Assembly: GCA_963785115.1 (NCBI GenBank)
Contig: CAWATY010000009.1
Location: 682,001 to 746,000 of the forward strand
DNA: 64,000 nucleotides
DNA from: JACCWP01 sp963785115
Lineage (GTDB): Bacteria > Actinomycetota > Actinomycetes > Propionibacteriales > Nocardioidaceae
Reading direction: 5' to 3'
A program made the translations under genes and the position numbers. Below the pieces are notes generated by a model. The model worked only from the letters and a program-made list of their open reading frames with translations. It was not told where the DNA came from and searched no databases. Shown here piece by piece: positions 28,965 to 36,646 of this stretch. Numbering within the stretch: position 1 is the stretch's first letter; each line of letters starts with the position of its first letter.

Positions 28965-29572
28965 CCGGCACGCTCCCGCACCCGGGTGGGGGGCGTGGTC
29001 GTGAGCAGCGTGCGCACCTGCCAGGCGTAGAGCAGCCCACCCCACCAGTACAGCCCGACGCCCCAGATGGCGAAGGCCCACCCGAACACGTCGGCGAGCG
29101 TCGCCACGGCGCCGGTGTCGTCGCCGAGCAGCAGCAGCGGGAACGCGTACAGCAGGTTCGCGGTGGCCGCCTTGCCGAGGAAGTGGACCGGCAGCGCGGA
29201 GTAGCCACGGGTGCGCAGGAACGGAATGAGCACGAACAACAGCACGTCGCGCAGCGGCAACAGCACGGCCAACCAGAGCGGGATGATGTCGCGAAGCACG
29301 AGCCCGACGACGACCGACAGGATGTACAGCCGGTCAGCCACCGGGTCGAGGATCTGACCGAGCGTGGAGGTCTGGTTGAGCCGGCGCGCCAGGTTGCCGT
29401 CGAGGTAGTCGGTGAAGCCGGAGACCATCAGCACGACCAGCGCCCAGACGTCCTCCTCCGGGCCGAGCACCAGCCACAGGAACAGGGGCACCCCGGCGAG
29501 CCGCAGCATGCTCAGCGCGTTCGGGACGGTCAGAACGCGGTTGCCCGACCCCGCTGGCTTCGCCGCATCCAC
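28961..29572 (-). CDS. CDP-alcohol phosphatidyltransferase (PgsA2-like)
   Basis: 203 residues. The CDP-alcohol motif DG-x2-AR-x8-G-x3-D-x3-D begins in TDYLDGNLARRL near residue 57 and ends at DPVADR. About five membrane helices are seen. It transfers a phosphatidyl group to an alcohol, likely glycerol 3-phosphate. By position it matches Rv1822 (pgsA2), first gene of the pgsA2-gcvH-garA-ftsR locus. Whether this or another copy makes the main phosphatidylglycerol cannot be told. Confidence 0.85.
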   Translation of the reverse strand: MDAAKPAGSGNRVLTVPNALSMLRLAGVPLFLWLVLGPEEDVWALVVLMVSGFTDYLDGNLARRLNQTSTLGQILDPVADRLYILSVVVGLVLRDIIPLWLAVLLPLRDVLLFVLIPFLRTRGYSALPVHFLGKAATANLLYAFPLLLLGDDTGAVATLADVFGWAFAIWGVGLYWWGGLLYAWQVRTLLTTTPPTRVRERAG

Positions 29573-29601
29573 CTCTGCAGCGTACCGACGGGCCTTCCGT
29601 C

Positions 29602-30237
29602 TCAGAGGTACGGCGCGGGGTCGAACTCGTCGATGGGGATGATTCGCACCCGCGGCAGGGGGGTGTTGAAGGCACCGACCTCGGTCTCGACGTCGATGAC
29701 CTCGAGCCCGTCGGGCTGCATGGCCTTGATCTTGGTGCTGACGAATTCCGGGAAGCCGACGACAGCCACCCGGCGGTCGTGGCCCAGCAGGGCCTTGATC
29801 TGCGGCACGAAGTCGGCGTCGTGGGACAGCAGCATCACGTTGCCCGGCCGCTCGGCGACGGCGTCCAGGGTGCGCTGGATGCCGATGTCGACGACCTTCT
29901 CGTGCGTGTCGCCGGACAGCGGGATGGGGCGGAACTCCATCGCCATCAGTGCCTGCACGAACGCGGCCGGCAGCTCACCCCGAGAGGCGTTGAGGAAGAA
30001 CAGGGCCTTGACCGGCACGCCCCACCCGGCGGCGTAGGCGCGCACCCGCTCCCAGCGCGGCCGCTGCTCGGGTGTCGGGCGGTGCCCCAGCACGCTGAGG
30101 CCGAGGGTCGCGTCGACGTTCTCACCGTCGACCAGGAGGTACGTGGTCGGCGCCGACGGTCGACCCGCGCCGTTCGGTTCGCCGACCACGGGCGGCCCGG
30201 GCACGGGGTGGTCGGCGTGGTCGGGGCGGTCGGTCAC
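29602..30237 (-). CDS. NYN domain (PIN-like) putative ribonuclease
   Basis: About 211 residues. The NYN core has YLLVDGENVDATLG with the acidic metal site, LFFLNASRGELP, DIGIQRTLDAV and MLLSHDADFVPQIKALLG. Such proteins are predicted metal-dependent RNases. The first 35 residues are Pro/His/Asp-rich and not conserved. GTG 30237 is chosen since TAGG lies at a fitting distance; GTG 30246 is also possible. It is transcribed toward pgsA with 29 bases between. Confidence 0.75.
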   Translation of the reverse strand: MTDRPDHADHPVPGPPVVGEPNGAGRPSAPTTYLLVDGENVDATLGLSVLGHRPTPEQRPRWERVRAYAAGWGVPVKALFFLNASRGELPAAFVQALMAMEFRPIPLSGDTHEKVVDIGIQRTLDAVAERPGNVMLLSHDADFVPQIKALLGHDRRVAVVGFPEFVSTKIKAMQPDGLEVIDVETEVGAFNTPLPRVRIIPIDEFDPAPYL

Positions 30238-30247
30238 GGGCGTCACC

Positions 30248-30682
30248 CTAGGTGCTGGACCGCCCCTGCGGGGCCGGTGTGGCACGCCCGCCGCTCCAGC
30301 CGTGCCAGGTGTCGATCTCGATCCACGCGCTCACCCGGCTGCGGTCCCGTGTCCCGTACGGCCTCCCGGTGTAGTGGGTGGCGATCCGGTCGATGTCGGC
30401 CAGGTCCGTGTCGTCGACAAGCTCGACGACCCGGCCCTGCACGCTGATGTGGGTGTACCAGTCGTCGGCGTCCAGGGCGGTCAGCGAGACCCGTTCGTCG
30501 CCGCGGATGTAGTCGAGCCGCCGCCGCGACTCGTCCATGTTGACGAGCACCCGGCCGTCCTCGAACAGGTACCAGGTGGCGACCGACACCGGCTGGCCGT
30601 CCGGGCGGACGTGGGCGATCACAGCGGGATTCGGGCGGGTCATCCGCTCGGCGACCTCGGCGGGCAGCGGGGCTCGGGGCAC
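30248..30682 (-). CDS. PPOX-class flavin/F420-binding protein
   Basis: 144 residues of the pyridoxamine-phosphate-oxidase-like split barrel: NPAVIAHVRPDGQPVSVATW, then YLFEDGRVLVNMDESRRRLD and VSLTALDADDWYTHISVQGR. This is the small actinobacterial group, many members of which bind F420 or FMN. The substrate is unknown. GTG 30682 is the best start. A ten-base gap or an overlap links it to the NYN gene, depending on the start of the latter. Confidence 0.75.
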   Translation of the reverse strand: MPRAPLPAEVAERMTRPNPAVIAHVRPDGQPVSVATWYLFEDGRVLVNMDESRRRLDYIRGDERVSLTALDADDWYTHISVQGRVVELVDDTDLADIDRIATHYTGRPYGTRDRSRVSAWIEIDTWHGWSGGRATPAPQGRSST

Positions 30683-30830
30683 GCTCGCGACACTAGCCCC
30701 GGCCGGGTCTGCGGGATCCCCCGTTCGGGCCTTTTTCGTCACGGTGCGTGTGCATGGGCACGGACAGTGATGTACTCGTCGAGTTCGGAGCGCTCGCCCC
30801 GGACGCCGCCGAGCCGCGCCGGGAGACAGC

Positions 30831-31262
30831 ATGTGGGACGCGTTCCGCACCGTGTGCCTCGTCGTGGGCATGGTGACGATCTATGCCGTGGTCGCCGGCA
30901 GCCTGCTGGTGTGGGTCATCCGCTCGGTCAAGCGCCGCGCCGCCCAGCGCGTCGGTCGCATCGCCGAGGGCGCCCCGTCGGGCATCGACCGTCGCGCCCG
31001 TTCGTGGGACGAGCTGCCGGAGTGGGTCCAGGCCGACCGTGAGTGGGCCGCAGCGATCGTCGTCCTCGGCTCCCCAGCCCTTGCCGACCGCACCGTCGAC
31101 TACGTCGACTTCCTGAACCGCTCGGTCGACTGGGCCGGCCTGCGCAGCGCCGCACAGTCTTGGCCGGGTCACGAGCGCGAGCTCGTCGAGCTGGCCAACG
31201 AGGTGGGACACCCCGGTGAGATCGCCGCGCGTCAGGGCAGCCGCCAGCGCGCCTCCGACTGA
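30831..31262 (+). CDS. hypothetical single-pass membrane protein
   Basis: 143 residues, not recognised. Residues 8-32 (VCLVVGMVTIYAVVAGSLLVWVI) form one membrane helix followed by a basic stretch, so the rest is cytoplasmic. The soluble part is rich in Trp/Arg/Glu and mostly helical (SWDELPEWVQADREWAAAIV). GGGAG lies seven bases before ATG 30831. It is divergent from the PPOX gene and may share a promoter region with it. Confidence 0.65.
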   Translation: MWDAFRTVCLVVGMVTIYAVVAGSLLVWVIRSVKRRAAQRVGRIAEGAPSGIDRRARSWDELPEWVQADREWAAAIVVLGSPALADRTVDYVDFLNRSVDWAGLRSAAQSWPGHERELVELANEVGHPGEIAARQGSRQRASD

Positions 31263-31294
31263 TCCGGTCCCCGGCCTACTGTTAGCGTCCGCCG

Positions 31295-31639
31295 ATGGAC
31301 GCTTTCGCGATCGACCGCGCAGACGGCCGCGATGACGGCGAGGACTGGACCGAGAACTACGAGGAGCTCCCCGGCGGGGCGAACATCTCGATCATCCTCG
31401 AGTCCACGACACAGTCCGGCGCCGGCCCCCGGCTGCACCAGCACCCGTATGCCGAGACCTTCATCATCCGGCGCGGGTCGGCGACGTTCACCGTCGGCAC
31501 CGAGCAGCTGGAGGGCCGGGCGGGCCAGGTGCTGGTGGTCCCCGCCGACACGCCGCACAAGTTCTCGACCGGCCCCGACGGCTACGAGGCCGTGCACATC
31601 CACGCCCATCCCCGGTTCGTGACCGAGTGGCTGGAGTAG
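31295..31639 (+). CDS. cupin domain protein
   Basis: 114 residues, a single cupin. Motif 1 is PRLHQHPYAETFIIRRG (two His and a Glu as metal ligands) and motif 2 is VVPADTPHKFSTG (third His). The reaction is unknown. It converges on ribA with ten bases between the stops. Confidence 0.78.
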   Translation: MDAFAIDRADGRDDGEDWTENYEELPGGANISIILESTTQSGAGPRLHQHPYAETFIIRRGSATFTVGTEQLEGRAGQVLVVPADTPHKFSTGPDGYEAVHIHAHPRFVTEWLE

Positions 31640-31649
31640 GAAGCGGCGA

Positions 31650-32330
31650 TCAGGCGATGGCGTCGTCGGCGTCGTCGGCGCCGTCAACCGGTGCGTCGAG
31701 CGTGTGCCGGCCGCGACGGGACTTCGCCGCCAGGTAGCGCGCGTTCGCCGCGGACAGGTGCACGCCGGTCGGCACCTGCTCGGTCACGGTGATCCCGAGC
31801 TGCTCGAGCTGGCCGACCTTGTCCGGGTTGTTGGTCAGCACCGCGGCCCGCTCCACGCCCAGCGCGTGCAGCATCTGCGCCGCGGCCGTGTAGTCGCGCT
31901 CGTCCGCGCCCCGCCCCAGGGCGACGTTCGCCTCGTAGGTGTCCAGCCCGGCGTCCTGCAGCGCGTACGCGTCGAGCTTGGCGTACAGGCCGATCCCGCG
32001 GCCCTCCTGGCGCAGGTACAGCACGTAGCCGCCGGAGTGGGTGACCCGCTGGACGGCCTCGGACAGCTGAGGGCCGCAGTCACAGCGCTGGCTGCCGAAG
32101 ACGTCGCCGGTCAGGCACTCGCTGTGCAGGCGGACCAGCGGCGGCGCTCCGCCTCCCCGGCCCGGTTCGAGGGGGTGGGCGCGGTCGCCGAGTCCCAGGG
32201 CCAGGTGCTCCCCGCCGTCGACCAGGCCGGTGAACGTGAAGACGCGCGCGGTCGTGGCAAACCCGTCGCCGAACCGCAACGGCACCGTGAGCTCGGTGCG
32301 GATCGTCGCGGTCGGTGGCGTGCGCGGCAT
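31650..32330 (-). CDS. ribA: GTP cyclohydrolase II
   Basis: 226 residues, no DHBP-synthase fusion. The zinc cysteines are in HSECLTGDVFGSQRCDCGPQ, the active site in RQEGRGIGLYAKLDAYALQD (Arg and Tyr kept), and TNNPDKVGQLEQLGI ends the domain. It opens GTP to the diaminopyrimidine. No ribBDEH genes are adjacent, so it is unlikely to be the housekeeping riboflavin gene; it is the last gene of a six-gene operon with a RibD-type reductase and a PTPS-like protein. GGGGGAG precedes ATG 32330. Confidence 0.88.
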   Translation of the reverse strand: MPRTPPTATIRTELTVPLRFGDGFATTARVFTFTGLVDGGEHLALGLGDRAHPLEPGRGGGAPPLVRLHSECLTGDVFGSQRCDCGPQLSEAVQRVTHSGGYVLYLRQEGRGIGLYAKLDAYALQDAGLDTYEANVALGRGADERDYTAAAQMLHALGVERAAVLTNNPDKVGQLEQLGITVTEQVPTGVHLSAANARYLAAKSRRGRHTLDAPVDGADDADDAIA

Positions 32331-32347
32331 CGAGGCTCCCCCTTCGC

Positions 32348-33037
32348 TCAGTCGCTGAATCGGGCCGACAAGGCGTACCTCAGGAGTACCACGTCGTCGA
32401 TCCGGCGCACCTCGGCGAGTCTCGCGCGCCGGTCCGGGTTCCACGGGAACCGGCCGTCGCCGACGAACCGCCGGGCCCCGGAGTCGCCGACGAAGAACGG
32501 GGCGACCACCAGCTGCAGCTCGTCGGCGAGGTCGCCGGTCAGGAACTGGGTGTGCACGGTCCCGCCGCCCTCGACCATCAGCTGGCGCACCCCCCGGTCG
32601 TGGAGGTCCTCGCTCATGCGGCGCAGGTCCACCGGCTCACCGCCGTCGACAACGGTCGCCACCCGCCCGAGCCGCTCACGAGCCTCGGCCACCGCCGCGC
32701 TCGCGCAGTAGACGATCTTGTCCCCGTCACCGGTGGCGAAGAAGTCCGCGCACGGGTCCAGCTGTGCCCGCGCGGTGAGCGTCACCTTGACCGGCGAGGA
32801 GTGCCGTCCCTGGGCGATGCGCTGCTCCCGGCGCTCCGGCGCCCGGACGAGCAGCCGCGGGTTGTCGTTCCGCACGGTCGCCGCGCCGACGAGGATCGCG
32901 TCGGAGTCGGCGCGCACCGCGTCGACTCGGTCGAGATCGGCCTCGTTGGACAGCAGCAGCCGCTGCTCGGCTGTGCTGTCGAGGTAGCCGTCGATGGACA
33001 TGCCGCAGCTCAGCAGCGTGTACGGACGCTCAGCCAC
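32348..33037 (-). CDS. RibD C-terminal-type pyrimidine reductase
   Basis: 229 residues, a stand-alone reductase domain without deaminase: LLSCGMSIDGYLDS at the start, then DAILVGAATVRNDNPRLLVR and RQLMVEGGGTVHTQFLTG. The family reduces the ribosylaminopyrimidine made from the GTP cyclohydrolase II product; dihydrofolate-reductase-like uses are also known. Only 17 bases separate it from ribA, so the two probably act in sequence. GTG 33037 overlaps the gene before by eight bases. Confidence 0.82.
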   Translation of the reverse strand: MAERPYTLLSCGMSIDGYLDSTAEQRLLLSNEADLDRVDAVRADSDAILVGAATVRNDNPRLLVRAPERREQRIAQGRHSSPVKVTLTARAQLDPCADFFATGDGDKIVYCASAAVAEARERLGRVATVVDGGEPVDLRRMSEDLHDRGVRQLMVEGGGTVHTQFLTGDLADELQLVVAPFFVGDSGARRFVGDGRFPWNPDRRARLAEVRRIDDVVLLRYALSARFSD

Positions 33038-34016
33038 GCACGACACCTTCCAGGGTGCCGGCAGCGGGCGCCACCGGACCCGGGACGACGAGGTCCGGTC
33101 CCCGGGCGGAACGGCGCAGCCCGGAGACGACCAGCACGACGGCACCCGGCAGGGTCGCCACCAGTCCCAGCACCCCGAACACGACCGCGGCGGAGACGCC
33201 CTGGGCGGCGCCCAGCCCCGCCGCGGCGAACGCCCACGCGGCGACCCCCTCGCGCGGTCCCCACCCCGCCACGTTCATCGGCAGGCTCGCGGCCACCAGC
33301 ACCAGCAGGGCCAGCGGCAGCACCTGCAGCGGCGACGCGGTGGCGCCGGCGGTCTGTGCGGCGATCAGGAAGATCGCCGCGTGCCCCGTGACGACGACCG
33401 CGGACGCGAGCACGATGCCCGGCCACGCCCGCCGGGCGAGCAGGCCCGCGCGCAGGTCGGCGGCCGCTGCCCGCACGACCCGGGCCAGCACGGAGGGACC
33501 GTCGCCGGGCAGGGCCCGGCGCAGCAGCACCGCGGCCACCGCGCCGGCGACGGCGGCCGCGACGACGATCGGAGTGAGCGACCGCACCGGGGACGGCAGC
33601 AGGAGCAGCACGAGCATCGTGAGCACCACCTGCACATACTGCCCGGCGGTGCGCTCCCAGGCGACGGCCCGGGCGCTGCGTCCGACGTCACCGACGTCGC
33701 GACCGTGGCGGACCGCTCGGTCCACGTCGCCGAGCACTCCGCCGGGCAGCGTCGAGTTGAGGAACTGCGAGCGGTAGTAGGCCGCGACGGCCGCCGGGAG
33801 CGGGACGCCCACCCCCAGGCCGCCGGCGACCAGCCGCCAGCGCCAGGCGCAGCACAGCGTGGTCAGCACCGAGATGCCTCCGGCAGCCAGCAGCGACCGT
33901 CCGTCGATCATCCCGAGCCCGTTCACGAAGGGACCGGTGCCAAGCCGCCAGACCAGCACGGCAAGGATCGCGGCGCCACCCAGCAGCCGCACCCACGTCC
34001 CCACCGTCCGGGGCAT
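33030..34016 (-). CDS. UPF0104/LPG-synthase-type membrane protein
   Basis: 328 residues with about eight hydrophobic segments. Family features are AYYRSQFLNSTLPGGVLGDV near residue 95 and SLPMNVAGWGPREGVAAWAF near residue 255. It is the membrane domain found in MprF-type lysyl-phosphatidylglycerol synthases; stand-alone members may flip or shield lipids. No aminoacyl-transfer domain is present. ATG 34016 has GGAGGA at six bases; 34058 is an alternative. It lies between the reductase and a glycosyltransferase in the operon. Confidence 0.8.
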   Translation of the reverse strand: MPRTVGTWVRLLGGAAILAVLVWRLGTGPFVNGLGMIDGRSLLAAGGISVLTTLCCAWRWRLVAGGLGVGVPLPAAVAAYYRSQFLNSTLPGGVLGDVDRAVRHGRDVGDVGRSARAVAWERTAGQYVQVVLTMLVLLLLPSPVRSLTPIVVAAAVAGAVAAVLLRRALPGDGPSVLARVVRAAAADLRAGLLARRAWPGIVLASAVVVTGHAAIFLIAAQTAGATASPLQVLPLALLVLVAASLPMNVAGWGPREGVAAWAFAAAGLGAAQGVSAAVVFGVLGLVATLPGAVVLVVSGLRRSARGPDLVVPGPVAPAAGTLEGVVRG

Positions 34017-34091
34017 CGTGTCCTCCGCTCCCGTGGGCACCGCCCACTGGGAGGACATACGGGCCCGGTGCGGTTGCGGTTCATCCCCGCG

Positions 34092-35162
34092 TCAGCGGGT
34101 CGCGAGGTCGGCGAGCACGTCGGAGATCAGCGCGGTGGGGGTCGACCAGCCCGGCAGCGTCGATCGGCGTTGGCCCGCCGCGAACCGCAGCCGCTGTCGC
34201 AGTGCCGGCTCGACGAGCCAGCGGCGCAGCGCCGCTGCGAGCGCCACAGCGTCGTCGGCCGGCACCAGCAGGCCGGGCGGAGTGCCGTCCGAGGCCTGAC
34301 CGAGGGCCTCCGGCACCCCGCCGACGCCCGTGGCGACGACCGGGAGCCCGTGCGCGAGCCCCTCGGCGACGACCATTCCGTACGTCTCGGCGCGCGACGC
34401 GAGTACCAGCAGGTCGGCAGCGGCGTACGCCGCGTCGAGGTGGGGTAGGTCCAGTGGACCGGTGAAGCGCACCCGGTCGTCGATCCGGCCCTTGTTGGCC
34501 CGGTGGACGACCTCGTCGACGAAGCCGGGGTCCCGGTCGAGCGGGCCGACACAGGTGCACCGCCATTCCAGGTCGACCAGCGTGGTGAGCGCGGCGACCA
34601 GCACGTCGTGCCCCTTGTGCGGCGCTACCGCCGCGACGCAGAGCAGCGCTCCCCCGGTGGCCGTCCCCGGCGCAAGCTCGGCCGGCTCGACGCCGGGCTC
34701 GGCGACGTGCACCAGGGCGGGCGTGAGCGTGTACAGGTCGAGCAGCCGAGCACGGGTCCAGCGGCTGGTGGTGACGACCGCGGCAGCCGCCGACAACGCC
34801 GCGTGCTCCCGGGCCCGGGTGTCGGCTGCCAGGTCGTCCGACGCCGCGTCGCCCAGCGGCATGTGCACCAGCACGACCAGGCGTAGCCGGTCGGCGGCCG
34901 CGATCAGCACCTCGGGGACCGCTGAGGCGATCAGCCCGTCGAGCAGCACCACGGTGCCGTCGGAAACCGCGGCCAGCACGTCGGTGAGCGCGGCCCGCGC
35001 GTTCGCGTCGGGCCGCGGCCACGCGCCCGGCACCGGCCGCTCGTGAACCGTCCAGCCGCTCGCGGCGAGCCCACGGCAGATGCGCCTGTCGTAGGCGTTC
35101 CCCCCGCTCGGTCGGGCCGGGTCGTCGATGCCGTCCGGGACGACGACATGGACATCGGTCAC
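34092..35162 (-). CDS. GT4-type glycosyltransferase
   Basis: 356 residues of the GT-B fold. The N-domain has HVVVPDGIDD and SGGNAYDRRICRGLAASG; the C-domain has VAAVAPHKGHDVLVAAL, then DLLVLASRAETYGMVVAEGL and the nucleotide-sugar block GLPVVATGVGGVPEAL. Donor and acceptor are unknown. GTG 35162 overlaps the stop of the PTPS-like gene, so it is translationally coupled to it. The gap to the next gene is 75 bases. Confidence 0.85.
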   Translation of the reverse strand: MTDVHVVVPDGIDDPARPSGGNAYDRRICRGLAASGWTVHERPVPGAWPRPDANARAALTDVLAAVSDGTVVLLDGLIASAVPEVLIAAADRLRLVVLVHMPLGDAASDDLAADTRAREHAALSAAAAVVTTSRWTRARLLDLYTLTPALVHVAEPGVEPAELAPGTATGGALLCVAAVAPHKGHDVLVAALTTLVDLEWRCTCVGPLDRDPGFVDEVVHRANKGRIDDRVRFTGPLDLPHLDAAYAAADLLVLASRAETYGMVVAEGLAHGLPVVATGVGGVPEALGQASDGTPPGLLVPADDAVALAAALRRWLVEPALRQRLRFAAGQRRSTLPGWSTPTALISDVLADLATR

Positions 35163-35557
35163 AACGCTCGCTCGTAGCTCGCCCACGCGACGTGTGACTC
35201 GTGCAGCGTCACCGCGATCCCCTCCAGGTCGCGGGCGGAGTCGCCGAGGGCTCCCGCCTGCACGCGGTGCGCGAGCCGGTCGGCGATCACCTGGGCAAGC
35301 GCCTCGGTGGTGGTGTTCACGCCGGCGAAGGCCTCCTCCTCGTCGAGGTTGCGGTAGCCCAGCTCGCCGAGCACGGCGTTCAGCTCCTGCGCCGCACGTC
35401 CGATGTCGACGACGACGTTGTCGGCGTCGAGCGTAGAGCGCCGGAAGGTCGCGTCGACGACGAAGGTCGCCCCGTGCAGGCGCTGCGCGGGTCCGAACAC
35501 CTCACCGCGGAAGCTGTGCGCGATCATCACGTGGTCGCGGACGGTCACGCTGAACAT
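35159..35557 (-). CDS. 6-pyruvoyltetrahydropterin synthase/QueD-like protein, degenerate site
   Basis: 132 residues with the PTPS fold: MFSVTVRDHVMIAHSF, then GPAQRLHGATFVVDATF, DADNVVVDIGRAAQELNAVL, GVNTTTEALAQVIADRL and VTLHESHVAWASY. Of the three zinc histidines expected, the pair in LHGHNY-type motifs is reduced to LHGAT. There is no cysteine in the protein at all, so the usual catalytic Cys is missing. It may therefore do a different reaction or bind a pterin. It starts four bases after the dehydrogenase stop. Confidence 0.8.
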   Translation of the reverse strand: MFSVTVRDHVMIAHSFRGEVFGPAQRLHGATFVVDATFRRSTLDADNVVVDIGRAAQELNAVLGELGYRNLDEEEAFAGVNTTTEALAQVIADRLAHRVQAGALGDSARDLEGIAVTLHESHVAWASYERAL

Positions 35558-35561
35558 GGAC

Positions 35562-36563
35562 TCACCCCTTGTCGTACGTGAGGGCGTGGCAGAGGGCCGG
35601 CAGTCTGCCGTCTGCCAGCCGGGCCATGACGTCGGGCAGCTCGTCGAAGCGGGACGTGCCGGTGATCAGCGCGTCGAACGCAGTGTCGCGCAGCAGGTCG
35701 AGGGCGAGCGCCAGCCGATCGGCGGGGGTGCGCCGGTGCCGGCGGGCCAGCGACACCTGCCCGACCTGGCTGCCCCTGATCCCCAGTCGACCGGAGTGGA
35801 AGGCGCCACCGAGCGACAGCCGCACCTCGGTGTCGCCGTACCAGCTGAGATCGACGACAGTTCCCTCCGGGGCGAGCAGGTCCAGCGAGCGTTGCAGCCC
35901 GGCGGACGTCGCGCTGGCGTGCACCACCAGGTCACATCCGTCGTCGGCGTCGTCGGGCAGCGCAAAGCCGACGTCCAGCGCGGCCGCGACGTCGGCCCGC
36001 GAGGCGTCGACGTCGACGAGCGTGACCCGGACCCCCGGAAAGCGGCTCAGCAGCCGGGCGACCGAGCAGCCCACCATGCCGGCGCCGACGACGGCGATGC
36101 GGTCGCCGAGCAGCGGGGCGGCGTCCCACAAGGCGTTGACCGCCGTCTCGACGGTTCCGGCGAGCACCGCACGCGTGGGTGGCACGTCGTCGGGCACCTC
36201 GACCACGGCCCCGGCCGGCACCACATAGGCGGTCTGGTGCGGGTGGAGGCAGAAGACCGTACGGCCGCGCAGCTCGGCCGGGCCCTGCTCGACGACGCCC
36301 ACGCTGAGGTAGCCGTACTTGACCGGGCCGGGAAAGTCGCCGTCCTGGAACGGCGCCCGCATGACGTCGTACTGGCTGGCCGGCACACCGCCGCGGAAGA
36401 CCAGCGTCTCGGTGCCCCGACTCACCCCGGATCGCAGCGTGCGTACCAGGACGTCGTCCGGACCCGGTTCGGGCAGGACGACGGGACGAATCTCGGCAAG
36501 ACCGGGCGCACGCACCCAGTACGCGAGCGCGTCACGCGTCAACCGCCTCACCTCCCCGGACAC
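35562..36563 (-). CDS. MDR-family (zinc-type) dehydrogenase
   Basis: About 333 residues. The N-domain begins DALAYWVRAPGLAEIRPVVL and has RSGVSRGTETLVFRG; the Rossmann motif is IAVVGAGMVGCSVARLL near residue 175, with VDVDASRADVAAALDVG after it. The four structural-zinc cysteines of classical alcohol dehydrogenases are absent. The substrate is unknown. GTG 36563 has GGGAG at eight bases; GTG 36551 or TTG 36542 would fit family starts equally well. It is the first gene of the six-gene operon. Confidence 0.8.
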   Translation of the reverse strand: MSGEVRRLTRDALAYWVRAPGLAEIRPVVLPEPGPDDVLVRTLRSGVSRGTETLVFRGGVPASQYDVMRAPFQDGDFPGPVKYGYLSVGVVEQGPAELRGRTVFCLHPHQTAYVVPAGAVVEVPDDVPPTRAVLAGTVETAVNALWDAAPLLGDRIAVVGAGMVGCSVARLLSRFPGVRVTLVDVDASRADVAAALDVGFALPDDADDGCDLVVHASATSAGLQRSLDLLAPEGTVVDLSWYGDTEVRLSLGGAFHSGRLGIRGSQVGQVSLARRHRRTPADRLALALDLLRDTAFDALITGTSRFDELPDVMARLADGRLPALCHALTYDKG

Positions 36564-36646
36564 CGGGTGACTCCCTGATCGAGCATGAAGTGAACCGGAG
36601 TATCCCGCCTGTCGTGTCACTGCTGTACCCCAGGGACGGAGTCGTG
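36564..36646. promoter_or_regulatory. short divergent control region
   Basis: The six-gene minus-strand operon and the plus-strand fusion gene diverge here. Depending on the start codons only 26 to 83 bases lie between them, so both promoters must overlap or lie inside the first codons. No strong -10/-35 pair or palindrome was recognised. Confidence 0.35.

Noticed and set aside
31650..33037. ribA and the RibD-type gene as a housekeeping riboflavin operon
   Set aside because: No ribB, ribE, ribH or ribF nearby, no FMN riboswitch found, and neighbours are lipid and glycan enzymes.
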